NCBI GenBank assembly: GCA_964036195.1
Contig: OZ038454.1
Coordinates: 496,001 to 560,000 of the forward strand
DNA length: 64,000 nucleotides
Direction of reading: 5' to 3'
Source of the DNA: Sphaerolaimus hirsutus
Lineage: Eukaryota > Nematoda > Chromadorea > Monhysterida > Sphaerolaimidae
Part shown: positions 1-11,332 of the stretch, one piece after another
How the letters are laid out: the number at the start of each line of letters is the position of its first letter
How positions within the stretch are numbered: position 1 is the stretch's first letter
Made by a program: the position numbers and the translations under genes
Notes under the pieces: generated by a model
Databases searched by the model: none
The model's input: the letters and a program-made list of their open reading frames with translations, nothing else
What the model was told of the DNA's origin: nothing

Positions 1-783
1 TGCCAGCACTAAACACCATTAGCTATGATATCATAAGCCTAGTCCATATTACCATTATTGTCACTACTATCACTACCAAATTCATCATTCTGCCTATCCT
101 TCTCAAAAAGTGGTTAATACAGGATGCATTTTTCATGCACACTGCTGTTGAACACAGGTAATGTGTCCACTACAGACTAGTAATGAAACACAAATGAACT
201 TTCATTAACGTAATGATTTGCTGCACTTATTAAAACAACATTCAAATCACTGCAATACAACATGATCTCAGATGATAACCAAAAACATCCATCACAGTTC
301 CCACGTTTCTTGCACATCACCCTGATCTGAATATTAATTTTACCTTAATAGCAATGATGTTGATGAAAGTGTTGTATACTATCAGCGCATTGCCAACACT
401 GGTGGCTTACACTAGCCAAAGTTTCATCCCACAAAAATTTCACCAAACTTTTGCATGGCAGTGTGAGCTGTGTCAAAGTGCTGCAAACATTAAAGATACA
501 AAAAGCTCACGCTGCTATGCAAAAGTTTGGTGAAATTGTTTCTTGTGATGCAGTTTGCTGTGTTGATCGCCTATATTATTAGCATTTGTATACATTTCCC
601 TTGATATACATCTTTTGATAGCTGAATCAGAAAATGGCTTGGTATATGATATATGACTTTTGTGAATTCAAAAGCATGTTTGGCTGCAGCGTCCACTTTT
701 TGTTGGCTTTAGCCATTTTTTATGGGATATACTTCTTTTTGGGGGCCACAGGCTCAAAAATGTACAAGTTATCACAAATCAAG
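1..783. other. Left flank, no gene recognised
   Basis: I see no convincing coding exon here. Short open frames at 634-925 run into the LTR of RT1 and show no family motif. The only structure is a hairpin at about 430-538, whose arms read TTCACCAAACTTTTGCATGG and its inverse near 515-535, with a spacer of about 50 bases. This looks like a small fold-back MITE. The RT1 target duplication TCAAG lies at 779-783. Confidence 0.6.
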
Positions 784-927
784 TGTTATAGAGCAAATGT
801 TCTTTTATCGCTTTTTATTCGGGAATTCTGAAAGCTGCTTTGAGCCTCTAGCTCAAAGCTTAAATAATCAAATTATCAGAAGTGATCATTATGATCCCAG
901 TACATGTAACTATCACAATTCATAACA
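784..927 (-). repeat. RT1 3' LTR
   Basis: The 144-bp copy matches 11505-11648 with no difference seen. Terminal inverted bases are TGTTAT/ATAACA. The polypurine tract AGGCGGAAAG abuts its inner edge on the minus strand. Confidence 0.93.
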
Positions 928-957
928 CTTTCCGCCTAAATAAATCAAAATAAATTT

Positions 958-1667
958 TTATTCAACATCATGCGACGTGTCATGCGGTGGTGTCTGAAGA
1001 TACGGTTTGGTTGTGTTTTCCATTCGATTGTCATTTTGCTCCCCAATGAAGTCCGCCTTTTCAATGGTGCCAAAGTTGTCCTGCAAATTGTCCTCACAAA
1101 CGACCGATTCTGAAATGAAGAAAAGAGTTAGACTAGTAAACAAATAGTAATTGAAATGAAATAAAAGCGAAAGGGAGAAAAAATGTTCTTAAACTAAATT
1201 AAATTAAAACTACTTCTAAATATCATTTAACCAAAATAATTTTCAAATAAAAATTGTATTTTAAATATATCTGAAAATATATTTATATTTATATTTTAGT
1301 TTACATTTTAACTTATTTCCAATTTATTTGTATGATTGTCTATAGTTGTAAATTTTGTAAATTCATAAAATGTTCGAAATTCGTAAAAATAACCGGAAGC
1401 AGCAATTAAAGCCCGTTCTTCAGCAGTCAATTTCAATGCCGACTGTGCCTTTTTGCGTTTCAAAGCTGCTTGCAACCTGATTTGCTTTCGCGCTGCTTTA
1501 AGGGCCTTGCTTGAGACTTTTTTGACCGATTTGACTGGCGTGCATTGTTGTGTTTCCATTGGAGTTGGACTGATTGCATGAAATTGCCCAGTGTTTTCTT
1601 TGAGACCCATTTGTGCCAATTGTGCGGCAGTGAATGATGCTTCGCTTGTGTTTGACACTCCACTCAT
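958..1667 (-). CDS. RT1 accessory gene Y, two exons
   Basis: The model is an ATG at 1667, exon 1667-1394, a GT donor at 1393, an acceptor TTTCAG, and exon 1109-958 ending in TAA. The lengths 274 and 152 sum to 142 codons (141 aa). The first exon is Ala/Lys/Arg-rich (for example KSVKKVSSKALKAARKQ), like a basic nucleic-acid-binding or nuclear-targeting segment; the second is acidic. A poly(A)-type AATAAA follows the stop. I do not recognise the family. An alternative is that these are the last exons of gene X, but the phases do not fit that join. It lies immediately before the 3' LTR. Confidence 0.6.
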
Positions 1668-1931
1668 TTGAGTAGTAGCACCAAATGATGGAAAATTTAA
1701 ATTCGAAAGAATTAATTTTATATCTATATAATTATATCAATTTTATATTCTTGCATTTTTATTTTTTATTTTATATTTTTGCAATTTAATTGGTACTAAA
1801 ATTTTATCATTATCGCATGCAAAGCGAGAATTTTTATATAAAGATATGTAAGTATTGAAATGAATGGTTGAATATTTTAATAATATTATAATATATGTTA
1901 AATTTGTTAAAAATTTAAATTTTTATTCTTT

Positions 1932-3466
1932 TTAGGGTTTGCCATCATGAAATGTACCGTGTTGTTGTAATTTTGACGCCAATTCTTTTTGCACCAATGA
2001 TTGCACCAACTCGGAAATGTTGGCACTTGACAAATTTCCAATAGCGGAGTCAGGTGTGACAGAACTTTGATGCAAAGCCACTCTGAAATTTGTTGCATTA
2101 ATTTTAAAACATATTGTTTTAATTATTTAAACTTAAATTAAATTTAAATAATATTTTAAATTTAGATAAATGAGTAAGTCACTTTTTCGGCGTGAATGGG
2201 ACTGCAAATCGTGCCGATGAACCCAATTCACTTTTCGGTTCCGACTTGTCCATTACAGGTGTCCCAAATTCGGGGCCGAAAATGCCAAAATCGGGATTTC
2301 CCTTTGACGCCTCAAATGCGTTGTGCCACTGGGAAAATTGAAAATAAAGTAAGAGTATGTAATTGTATTGTAAAATTTATAGTTTATTATTAAAATTTAA
2401 TTTACATTTTTGTTTTAAAGTTTCTGAAATTGTTTTGTTTGAATTTACATAAATCATTAGAATGATGAACACCATAACTGACCGAATCGGAACCGATGGT
2501 ATGCAAATGCACTGAATCTTGATTGAAAGATTGTTTGTAGGGGTGAAATTTTCCCCTATTGCCGCGGCCCCTGCCACGATAATTTTTGTTCGACATTCTA
2601 AATTGACCCCTCATATTTCCGCGAATGCCGCCCCTTTCATTGCGAATGTGGTGCAATAATTTTACAGGATGTTCTTCCTGATGTTCCGCAAGCAAAGATG
2701 CCAAGCCCTTGGGTTCAAATTTTTCGGTCGTGGGCAGAAATTTGGCTTTATTTTTTGGAATTTTGAAATATTCGATTTTTTCATTGACAATAGTGACTTG
2801 GGCTTTTAAGCCGGGTTCTTTTCCGGTTTCGGTGAGCGCACTGATGCGTTGCGCGATTCCAACCATGTCGGCATTGGATACCTAATAATATGTAGAATAT
2901 TTAAAGTTAAATTTATGAAAATTATTTTTAAATTAAAAGAAAGATATTTACATTGCCAAGCATTTTTGCAGCCGTGCAACATTTTATTTCGCCAGCCAAT
3001 TTACATTCCTCACAACACCAATGTTCATGTTGTATTGACAGTTCAGAAACATTTAGCCGCCTACCAGTGCGTCCATTTGCCACATGAATTGGCCAGAATT
3101 TTTCTTCAGTGTCCTGCCAATTTCATAAATTTTTATTAAAAAAAATTTTTTAACTGTTTTGGATTTAAATTGATTTAAAACTTTGAAAGTTAAATCTTTG
3201 TAAAATACCTGTTTCAATTTTTCTTGCAAGGCCAAAAACTGTTGTTTCACTACATCACAACCAGCGTGTGCAGATGATAATTTTGAAATTTGATCTTTTG
3301 AATTCAACAATTTGGACGCCAAAGTTTTGTTTTGGTCTTCTCGTTTGACAACTTCATTACAGATTTCTTTGAGAAAAGGTCCACACCTTCTGCATGTATT
3401 TACATGTGTTCTGACAGTATAACAAAATCCATCGAAAATTTGTTGACTCAATTTTTCGTTTTCCAT
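1932..3466 (-). CDS. RT1 accessory gene X, five exons
   Basis: Exons on minus are 3466-3209, 3113-2952, 2881-2483, 2328-2183 and 2082-1932, all with GT-AG borders. They sum to 1116 bases, or 371 aa plus stop. The product starts MENE, has a short Cys pair (TCRRCGPFL) and a coiled-coil-like Lys/Gln/Leu stretch, then a WPIHV segment, a CCEEC cysteine cluster, and an Arg-Gly-rich region (RGRGRGNRG). The RG box suggests RNA binding. RT3 has a matching gene in the same place that starts MENE, with WPINV and a similar xPxGLxxL segment. AATAAA follows the stop. Function unknown. Because introns lie in sense, full-length RNA must escape splicing to be copied. Confidence 0.72.
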
Positions 3467-3818
3467 TTTGCACAAAAATGGTGAATTTTATTTAACAATT
3501 TTGTGGACCTAACATTTATGTGAATGTTGACAATTTTATACATATGATAAGCGGAAAAGGAAAGTTATGCCTTATGATGTTATGATGTTATGATGTTTTA
3601 TCTGGGAAACAAAAAATTTTTTGATGTATCCAAATCTGTATTTTTTCAGAAAAAGAAAGAAATGTGTACGTGCGTTATTGTGTGTACATCTGAATACATA
3701 ATTTTGGCGTGAAATTGTTGAATTCAAAATTCGTCAACTATAATGAGTTGGTTATTCATTATATTGATAATTTAATTGGCACTAAAATGAAATTTTATCA
3801 TTATAACTCATTTTACAG

Positions 3819-5371
3819 CTCTTCGCTTAGCGCAATTGGCTTCCGCGAAATTGTCTATCCGTGTCCCACATGTCAAATGTGATGAATTTTGGGACGACGG
3901 TCAAGTGCGTAAAACACCTCCAGAATGGCTCAAAAATGGCGAAAATGTTGATAAAATGAAGTTGTGCGATGCAGCGCGGTTGATTTTGACGAATTATGAA
4001 ATTTCGGAGGTATGTTGTTGTTGTTTTTATTTCAAATGTTAAGTTAAACGTTATTATTTTGGAAGTTTTTGTAATACTTATGAGTAAAATATTTCCATTT
4101 AAATGCATGAAATTAATTACAGGTTGTTGGCTGTCGCTTGAATGGAAAAATCGATGAAATTTTTGTGAGATTTGTGGATTTTGCGGAAATCGATCACAAA
4201 ACGCGAATTTTGGATAGTTCAAAGTTTTTTCAGCGAAACGTGGAAACTGTGAAGAAGGACATTTCCGGTGGGGAAAAGTGCGGTGTAATGGTTTGTTGGT
4301 TGTGTTTGAATGTTAAATTTTTGTTAGATTAATCGAAAGATTTCTTTTCAAACTGTAAAATAAGTAAATTGAAAAATCGTATTTTCAGACCTATTTTCGA
4401 ATGAACGATTTTTCCAAGCCTATCGAATTGTCTGATGGCGTTTTTGTTCCAACCCGCACTCTGTGGATAGAATGTTGTGCCGATGAAAAGTGCTGCAATT
4501 GGCAAGCTAAGGCTTTAACTGATTTGGATATGATTCGTTTATATCCGGCAAATGAAAATGGAACACAAGTATGTTTATTTACTTGGGTAGATGAAAATGA
4601 AAAACATTTTCTATTTACCAAAATCTGTGCTCACGGAATCTTTGCAGATTACTGTTGTCAATATGGCAAAATCTGTGCCCACGGAATTAATTAGCTCTCT
4701 TTTCGATTTTATCAATTTGGAGAGCCGCAAAATTTCAAAAGTGATTTTTGTTGGATTCGAGAAGTTGGCACTATATTTGGAAAGTGAATGGAAAAACGTG
4801 GATTTTGATGAATTAGTGAGTTGGGTTGAAATGACGTTGATTAATTAGCATTAATTTTTATCAATTAAATCATTAGATCCAAACGTAATATGACTTGGCT
4901 TATTAATTAGCGCTAATTATGTTTTATCAATTAAGTCATTAGATTTAAACTCAATATAATTGTAGTTAGTTAATTAAGATTAACTAATTAGCTTCATGTA
5001 AAGTTTCTTATTAATACAATTATTAAAATTCAAATTTGATGTTACTTGGGTTAGTTAATTAAATTGTTAATTCTTGGAATTACTTCCTTTTCTTGTAGAT
5101 GCCCGAAAACAAATTTCGCGAGCTGCGGAAAATGAAAAAGGAAGGAAGAGTGGATGTGATTGATTTGAAGAGAGAGTTATTTGAAAAAGAGGATTTTTCT
5201 TGTTATCAGTTTTTCAAGGAAAAGGTAAATATTCAACATCACTCTGATTTACATGTTAGCGAGATTGGTACTCATTTGCCCGGCAAAAAAGAGGGCGGAG
5301 TTTACAAGAAAATGGTTTATGGAGACATTAGTGAACCAGTAAAATTGAAGTGGTTTGACAGGAGGTTTTAA
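3819..5371 (+). CDS. RT1 antisense gene Z, at least five exons
   Basis: This lies on the strand opposite gag-pol. The exons are 3819-4009, 4123-4290, 4389-4568, 4648-4815 and 5099-5371, each bounded by AG and GT (GTATGT, GTTTGT, GTATGT, GTGAGT). Every internal junction is phase 0 and the frame stays open for about 325 codons to TAA at 5371. The 5' exon with the start codon is not found; the AG at 3817-3818 implies one upstream. Cysteines cluster in exon 3 (WIECCADEKCCNW). The C-terminus is Lys-rich. I recognise no known domain. RT3 carries a gene in the same position and orientation, with similar 168/178-base exons in the middle. The gene sits between integrase and gene X. Confidence 0.75.
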
Positions 5372-5527
5372 ATACTTGGTATTTTTTGGTTGATTAGGAC
5401 ATTTAGTTGTTAAATGTTATTCTTTTTGCTATTTTTATGCGACTGTCAATTTGCTTGATGTTGACAATGTTCAAAAATCTACGTTATTGGATGCATGCGA
5501 TAAAATGAAACAATTTCATGAGTAATA

Positions 5528-8500
5528 TTAATTTGGTATTTTGAACAATTTCTCTAAGCGCGAAGTGAATGTCTGAATAGGTTGATCATTTTCATTTTGC
5601 AAAGTTGCCAAATTGTTTTTGATCTCTAAAATTTTAAAAGGCCCGTCATATTTTATTCCCATTTTAGTGGCATTATCCAATTTTAACATGACTAAATCAT
5701 TGGGAGATAGATTATCTAAAATTTTCGAATGTCTGTTATTATTGAACCAAGTCACATATTTTTGTTTGGCTGATTCAGTGTTATATTTGGCTATGCGCCA
5801 AATTTTTTGAGGATTTGATTCGCTCAATATTGTCGAAGTGAATTGATTCAGTTGTGGCATTCTGTGGAAAATTAACAGAAATGGGGGAAATTTTGTTATT
5901 GAATTAGAAGACATATTGTATTTCAAAGTTGCAAAATGAACATTTTCTAGCCATGTTTTATGGGAGGTGCATTGGCGTAAAATTTTGCAAATAGTTTGAA
6001 TTGTTCTCTCAGCAATTCCATTAGTTTGGGGATGGTAAGTTTGTCCTGTAATGTGTTTCATGTTATTTTCAGAACAAAATGTTCGAAATTCGTTTGACAT
6101 AAATTCTTTGGCATTATCTGTCAAAATCTGATTTGGTGCTCCATGTTTTGTTATCAAAAATGTCTCTAGAGCTTTAATAATAGTACTAGTTTTTCTATTT
6201 ATTAAGGGAGCTGTTATTGCAAATCGCGTTAAAGCACATACTGCTACCAGCAAATATTTATATTTTCTCACAGACGGCAATTCTGTTAAATCCAAGTGTA
6301 TTGTGAAAAATGGATGATTTGGGGTTGGTGTAATAAGCATTGGCGCTTTGGCGTGTTTATGTGTTTTGAATTCATGGCAATTTGAACAATGATTGCAATA
6401 GTCCATAATATCTTTGCGCATAGATGGCCAAGCGCCATATTGAGTAAGCAGCAATAGCGTTTTTTCCACTCCACCATGTGTGGCATACATTCCATCATGG
6501 GCATGTTGGATAAAAATATGTTGTAACTGTTTTGGTATCCAAATAGCAAATGTATTATTGTGAAAAGGTGTTAGAACATGTACAATGTTATTAATTAAAC
6601 ATGCATTTGTGTATTTTTTACCCGAAATCAAATTTTTTTTGTATATCAATATTTGTGGGTCATTATCCTGTTCTTTTTCCCATGAAAATCGTTGATTTTC
6701 AGTAATTTGTGAATTTGACAAATTTATTTCTAATCCTGGTATAGTGTCTATTAAGTCTGCCATATCTTTCAATAATTGGTCGTCTTGAATGTCATTGACA
6801 TCAATTGGGTTTCTACTCAATTGGTCTGCAATTTTGTTCATGTTTCCTGGTCTATGTTCGATTCGAGTTATTGTATTTTGTAGGTACATTGACCAACGCT
6901 CAAGAATTGAAACATTTGGGGACTTATAAGCTTGTACTATCCCAGAATTGTCTGTTTGAATGACAATTCTTTGTCCATCAATAATCGGTGATAAGCGTTT
7001 GCAAGCATAAGCAACAGCCAATGCTTCTAGCATTGCTGCACTCCAATTTTTGTATTCAGAGTGTACACGTTTACTGATATATGCCAAAGGGTGAAATTTT
7101 CCTTTATTATCTTTTTGCAACAAAACAGCTGCTAGTCCATATTTACAAGCGTCTGTTTGGATGTAAAATTCACGGCCATCATATTGTGGATGTGCCAGAC
7201 ATGGTGGATTGGTTAATGCTTCTTTTAGCTTATTCCATGATTTTATCATGTCTTCTGTCCATGTCAATGGTGTATTTCCTTTTTTAGGGAATTTGCCAGA
7301 AATTGCATTATATAAGGTTGCTGAAATGTCTGCATATTGTGGAATAAAATGACTGAAATATGTTGTTTTTCCCAAAAATCTACGTAGATCTTGCATAGTA
7401 GTAGGTTGTGGCTGTTCCAGAACAGCTTGAACTCTATCAAATGCTGGTTTTATGCCTGATGAGCTAATATCATGCCCCAGATATCTCAATTTATCAACTA
7501 AAAATAAACACTTTTTGGGCCCTAATTTTAGTCCCGCCCATCGAAGTCTGTCAAAAATTCGTTTTAGACATTCCATGTGAATTGGGACATCATCTGTGGT
7601 GACTAGTAAATCATCTAGATAACTGCGTACCCATGGTCGTGCTGCTTCTTGTGGTTTTACTAAACCTCTAAGCATTACATTCATCAATCTTTGAAAAGAT
7701 GCAGGACTTCCTGCAGCCCCCATAGGACACCTTAGGAAACGAAATTGTCCCATACTGCAAACAAATGCAGTAATGTCTTTCGTACTTTCATCCCCTAATG
7801 GCAGATTATAAAAGCCATGTTTTAAATCGAGTGAACTGAATATTTTTCTTCCCGCTAATTCTGTTAGGATATGTCCAATTTGTGGTAAAGGATAAGACTG
7901 AACTTGTGAAATTAAATTTACCAAGCGATAATCTACTGTGAGTCTCCAATCGGTTTCACCTTTTTTTACCACATTTATAGGGCTTGCCCAGGGGGAATCA
8001 CAAGGTTCAATAATACCTCGTGCTAGCATTTGTTCTATGGTCGATTGAATATATGGCCTTTTTTGTGGTGCTTCATAACGCACTGCTTGTTTAATTGGCT
8101 TTTGGGATGGGTCAGTTCTAATAAAATGAGCAACTAAATTAGTACACCCAACATCAAATTCACTGCAACTGAAAATATCATTATAATCAAAAATCATTTT
8201 CATAAAATTTTCAGATTGACTTTTTGTTAATTTTACCATATTATTTTGCGGTAAATTTTCTTTAATATGTTTGAACCTATCAACAGGTTTTGTTGGAAAA
8301 TCTGGTGGTGGTGGTTGTATATCCGGTGGGTATGTATTTTCAGTTGCAACGAAATGTGCATGTTTTGTAAAATTAAAAATGTCTGAATGAGTATGTATAA
8401 CTCCTATTTTATTTGTTTTCTTTATAACAATTGGACTGTTTGTTGTATTCAAAATCAATGTTGATTGACATGATTCCACAATTTTTTCAGAAAATGCTAT

Positions 8501-11332
8501 GTTGATGGTATTCAACCATGGACTATTTTCTTCTAATATTGAGAAGTCACATACAGTCGCTATTGTGTCTGTATGCAAAAATTTACTTGGAATGTCAAAA
8601 CTTACTTTATTTACAGACATTGGGGGTAGAATGTATTTTTTAGTGGGGTATATTGAATTTCCAAGTCGTAAGTTTTTTCTGTAGAGCTTGTTTTTTGCTT
8701 GAGATTTAAATAATGAATTTGGCTTTGTATGTAAAGAATTTTTGACAAAAAGTTTTTTGTGTTTATGTTCCATCTCATTTATACCTTTAAGTTTCAAAAG
8801 TATGAAATTTTTAATGAGAGGGAAAAAATTTAGTGATGGAATGACATCTAAACCAAGAAGAATTTTTTCATTTGCTGTTGATGACAAATTTACCAGAAAA
8901 GAAATTATTTTCTTTCTCGTATTTCCATAGAAATCAGTATAAGCTAATGGAACATCAATTTGTCTAATTTGATTTGTGGGTAATGTTCCACTGGCATGTT
9001 GAATGATGACATTTGCTGGCCTCAGTAAAATGTTCAATTTATTTAATAAATTGGCTTGCTTCAAAATGTGTTTTAATTGTGCAATTCCAATTACTGAACG
9101 CGTTGCACCAGTATCTACAATGCCAAATGTGTTTTGTCCAAAAATAGTTATTGGCGCAATAATTAATTTTTGCATTATATTGGCAGAAAAAGAAATAGTG
9201 TCAGTAGTCGATTTTATAATAGATGACATTTTACCAGTAATTTTGCGAAGATTCACTTTACTAATCATCAAAACCAGGGACAATATCAATGAGATCGGCA
9301 TCATGATTTTCTGTCTCCAATTCGATTTCCTGGTTTTTATCCAAAAGGTCTTCAGAACAATCTGCAAAAAGCGGAAAATTGAAACTACAGTATTTTTGAC
9401 GGAAAAATCCCAATTTTCAATACCGGTATTGTCTGAAGCCATGTCTGATGACACATTTTCATTTGTTGACTCGTTGCCCATTTTTTCCGAAATTTCTGTT
9501 TCCTGGTTGGTGTTCTGTGTGAAAATGTGGGATTGTACTTTTAAATCACATTTGTTGTCAAAATTTGTCAACTTCGGACTAACAATTGAATTTCCAATAG
9601 CTGTTGCCAAATTGTCCATTAATGTTGCCAAATTCAATTGCACTTTGTTTGCAAGTGGTCCTTTCATTTTGTTCTGTTGGTTCAAATTTGTGTTGTGAGT
9701 GGCTGATGGGCCAAACGATTTCACGCCGCTGAAACCTGCGTTTGGGGGTAGTTTATCTGTTGTAGAGTTTTTGAGTGCATTTCGTTTTGTAAAACACTGT
9801 TCAACTTTGTGTCCCAATTTTTTACAATAAGTGCATTGCAATTTAGATTTATCAAATTTTACCCATGTCTTCTTTGAAGGATCAAAAGATGGTTTTGTTT
9901 GCATTGGAGAAAACTTCAACGTTTTAGATGTAAATCCCAATCGAGCGAGTTCAAAGAGGTAATTGTCCAAATATTTTGCAGCCTCCCGTGGTTCTGTGAT
10001 TACACCATTTTCGATATCTTTTTGAAGCTGTACCAAAACATTTTGCTCAAAAAGTTCTCGTTTGACACCTAAAACAAAACGTATCAAGACCATAAAATTT
10101 TGTTCTTGTTGTGGGCGTTTTTTATACTCAATAGGTAATTTTCCCAAAAGTCGCATACAGAATGTCATGCAAGTTTCGCTTTCGAACTGCAACAATTTTT
10201 CCCATGCAACGATTGTAAGTCGCTGGGTATGTGTTTTGAAGGCCGCGTGAAACTCATTCAAAATGAATTTGTAGTCTTTTTTCTGTTCGAAACTGTAGGA
10301 TTTGAAGAGATTTTTTGCTGATTTAATCAATTTTGCTGTGAAAATCATGAACCAAAAGCGTGCCAGCAAAATTTCCGGCACCATAAATAAATGTTGTTCT
10401 ACATTTTCTCTCCAATCTTTAAAATTATCTGGCGCTTCTCCAGAAAACGTTGGTATTGAAGTGACCAAAACTTGTAATGGCATGGCGCCAATGCCTGACA
10501 TTTGCGAAGACGAATTTTGATTATCTATATTTGTAAAATCTACATTTACATCGTTAACGCCGGCGCCACCGCCAGCCGAATTACCGTGGCTCAACGCCAC
10601 ATTGCCGGCGCCACCGCCAGCCGAATTGCCGTGGCTCAACGCCACATTGCCGGCGCCGCCGCCAGCCGAATTGCCGTGGCTCAGCGCCACATTGCCGGCG
10701 CCGCCGCCAGCCGCATTACCGTGGCTCAACGCCACATTGCCGGCGCCACCGCCAGCCCAATTGCCGTGGCTCAGCGCCACATTGCCGGCGCCACTGCCAG
10801 CCGAATTACCGTGGCTCAGCGCCACATTGCCGGCGCCGCCGCCAGCCGCATTACCGTGGCTCAGCGCCACATTGCCGGCGCCGCCGCCAGTTGCAATACC
10901 TGTTGCTGTTTGAATAATGTCTACGCGATCTTTAATTATAGCGATCTCATTATTTAATGACGTAGTGGACAGTTGAATTGATTGAACCAATGTGAGTTGT
11001 AAATCTTCAATTAATTGCACCAATTCATTGTATTTTCTGTCATCCGTAGTAACATTTGCTTGTGGGGGAACAACGTTATTTGGTGGTTCAACACCTTCCA
11101 AAAACGAAACATCACCGATATTGTTCGCTGTCGAATTTAGCGGTGTGTTGTTGTTACCCGTTGGATTGAGTGGCACGGTTGAGCTCATTCTGTTATGAGT
11201 ATTCCGAGCACCATATCCATCTGCTTGATTTCTAAGCACATCTGCTTGCAGAAAGAATTCCGGCGTTGACAAATGAGCTCCTAAATTAGGATTCTCAGAA
11301 CGCGTGTTTCTATGTGGCGGAGTATGACTCAT
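5528..11332 (-). CDS. gag-pol: RT1 Gag-Pol polyprotein (Ty3/gypsy)
   Basis: One open frame of 1934 aa, with no stop or frameshift between gag and pol. From the N-terminus there is a Gly-Ala repeat block (eight copies of a unit containing NVALSHGN, about residues 145-260), a gag core, and one intact CCHC zinc knuckle (CTYCKKLGHKVEQC, about residue 498). Then come aspartic protease with DTGA (about 740), reverse transcriptase with YLDDLL (about 1239), and RNase H with QTDACKYG (about 1390). Integrase follows, with an HHCC zinc domain (1610-1650), catalytic DDE region (HLDLTEL, LTDNAKEF, GIAERT) and a C-terminal GPF module. It is the copying and integrating machinery of RT1. The start is the first ATG after the primer site. 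It appears complete and possibly active. Confidence 0.95.
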   Translation of the reverse strand: MSHTPPHRNTRSENPNLGAHLSTPEFFLQADVLRNQADGYGARNTHNRMSSTVPLNPTGNNNTPLNSTANNIGDVSFLEGVEPPNNVVPPQANVTTDDRKYNELVQLIEDLQLTLVQSIQLSTTSLNNEIAIIKDRVDIIQTATGIATGGGAGNVALSHGNAAGGGAGNVALSHGNSAGSGAGNVALSHGNWAGGGAGNVALSHGNAAGGGAGNVALSHGNSAGGGAGNVALSHGNSAGGGAGNVALSHGNSAGGGAGVNDVNVDFTNIDNQNSSSQMSGIGAMPLQVLVTSIPTFSGEAPDNFKDWRENVEQHLFMVPEILLARFWFMIFTAKLIKSAKNLFKSYSFEQKKDYKFILNEFHAAFKTHTQRLTIVAWEKLLQFESETCMTFCMRLLGKLPIEYKKRPQQEQNFMVLIRFVLGVKRELFEQNVLVQLQKDIENGVITEPREAAKYLDNYLFELARLGFTSKTLKFSPMQTKPSFDPSKKTWVKFDKSKLQCTYCKKLGHKVEQCFTKRNALKNSTTDKLPPNAGFSGVKSFGPSATHNTNLNQQNKMKGPLANKVQLNLATLMDNLATAIGNSIVSPKLTNFDNKCDLKVQSHIFTQNTNQETEISEKMGNESTNENVSSDMASDNTGIENWDFSVKNTVVSIFRFLQIVLKTFWIKTRKSNWRQKIMMPISLILSLVLMISKVNLRKITGKMSSIIKSTTDTISFSANIMQKLIIAPITIFGQNTFGIVDTGATRSVIGIAQLKHILKQANLLNKLNILLRPANVIIQHASGTLPTNQIRQIDVPLAYTDFYGNTRKKIISFLVNLSSTANEKILLGLDVIPSLNFFPLIKNFILLKLKGINEMEHKHKKLFVKNSLHTKPNSLFKSQAKNKLYRKNLRLGNSIYPTKKYILPPMSVNKVSFDIPSKFLHTDTIATVCDFSILEENSPWLNTINIAFSEKIVESCQSTLILNTTNSPIVIKKTNKIGVIHTHSDIFNFTKHAHFVATENTYPPDIQPPPPDFPTKPVDRFKHIKENLPQNNMVKLTKSQSENFMKMIFDYNDIFSCSEFDVGCTNLVAHFIRTDPSQKPIKQAVRYEAPQKRPYIQSTIEQMLARGIIEPCDSPWASPINVVKKGETDWRLTVDYRLVNLISQVQSYPLPQIGHILTELAGRKIFSSLDLKHGFYNLPLGDESTKDITAFVCSMGQFRFLRCPMGAAGSPASFQRLMNVMLRGLVKPQEAARPWVRSYLDDLLVTTDDVPIHMECLKRIFDRLRWAGLKLGPKKCLFLVDKLRYLGHDISSSGIKPAFDRVQAVLEQPQPTTMQDLRRFLGKTTYFSHFIPQYADISATLYNAISGKFPKKGNTPLTWTEDMIKSWNKLKEALTNPPCLAHPQYDGREFYIQTDACKYGLAAVLLQKDNKGKFHPLAYISKRVHSEYKNWSAAMLEALAVAYACKRLSPIIDGQRIVIQTDNSGIVQAYKSPNVSILERWSMYLQNTITRIEHRPGNMNKIADQLSRNPIDVNDIQDDQLLKDMADLIDTIPGLEINLSNSQITENQRFSWEKEQDNDPQILIYKKNLISGKKYTNACLINNIVHVLTPFHNNTFAIWIPKQLQHIFIQHAHDGMYATHGGVEKTLLLLTQYGAWPSMRKDIMDYCNHCSNCHEFKTHKHAKAPMLITPTPNHPFFTIHLDLTELPSVRKYKYLLVAVCALTRFAITAPLINRKTSTIIKALETFLITKHGAPNQILTDNAKEFMSNEFRTFCSENNMKHITGQTYHPQTNGIAERTIQTICKILRQCTSHKTWLENVHFATLKYNMSSNSITKFPPFLLIFHRMPQLNQFTSTILSESNPQKIWRIAKYNTESAKQKYVTWFNNNRHSKILDNLSPNDLVMLKLDNATKMGIKYDGPFKILEIKNNLATLQNENDQPIQTFTSRLEKLFKIPN
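10558..10893 (-). repeat. 45-bp GC-rich tandem repeat inside RT1 gag
   Basis: About 7.5 copies of a 45-base unit beginning GCCGGCGCCACCGCCAGCC on the plus strand. On the minus strand it encodes a 15-residue unit with GGGAGNVALSHGN. Copies differ mainly at synonymous or Ser/Ala/Trp positions. It is far more GC-rich than the surrounding retroelement. The open plus-strand frames across it are shadows of this periodicity. Confidence 0.93.

Noticed and set aside
958..5371. Envelope gene in the 3' module of RT1
   Set aside because: No signal peptide, transmembrane helix or fusion-type segment is seen in genes X, Y or Z, so there is no support for calling them env.
9003..9698. 231-codon plus frame inside RT1 pol
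   Set aside because: Opposite strand of gag-pol, no splice structure and low-complexity hydrophobic content typical of a shadow.
10502..10957. Plus-strand frames of 151 and 103 codons rich in Ala/Pro
   Set aside because: They are shadows of the 45-bp repeat in RT1 gag; the repeat length is a multiple of three so all frames stay open.
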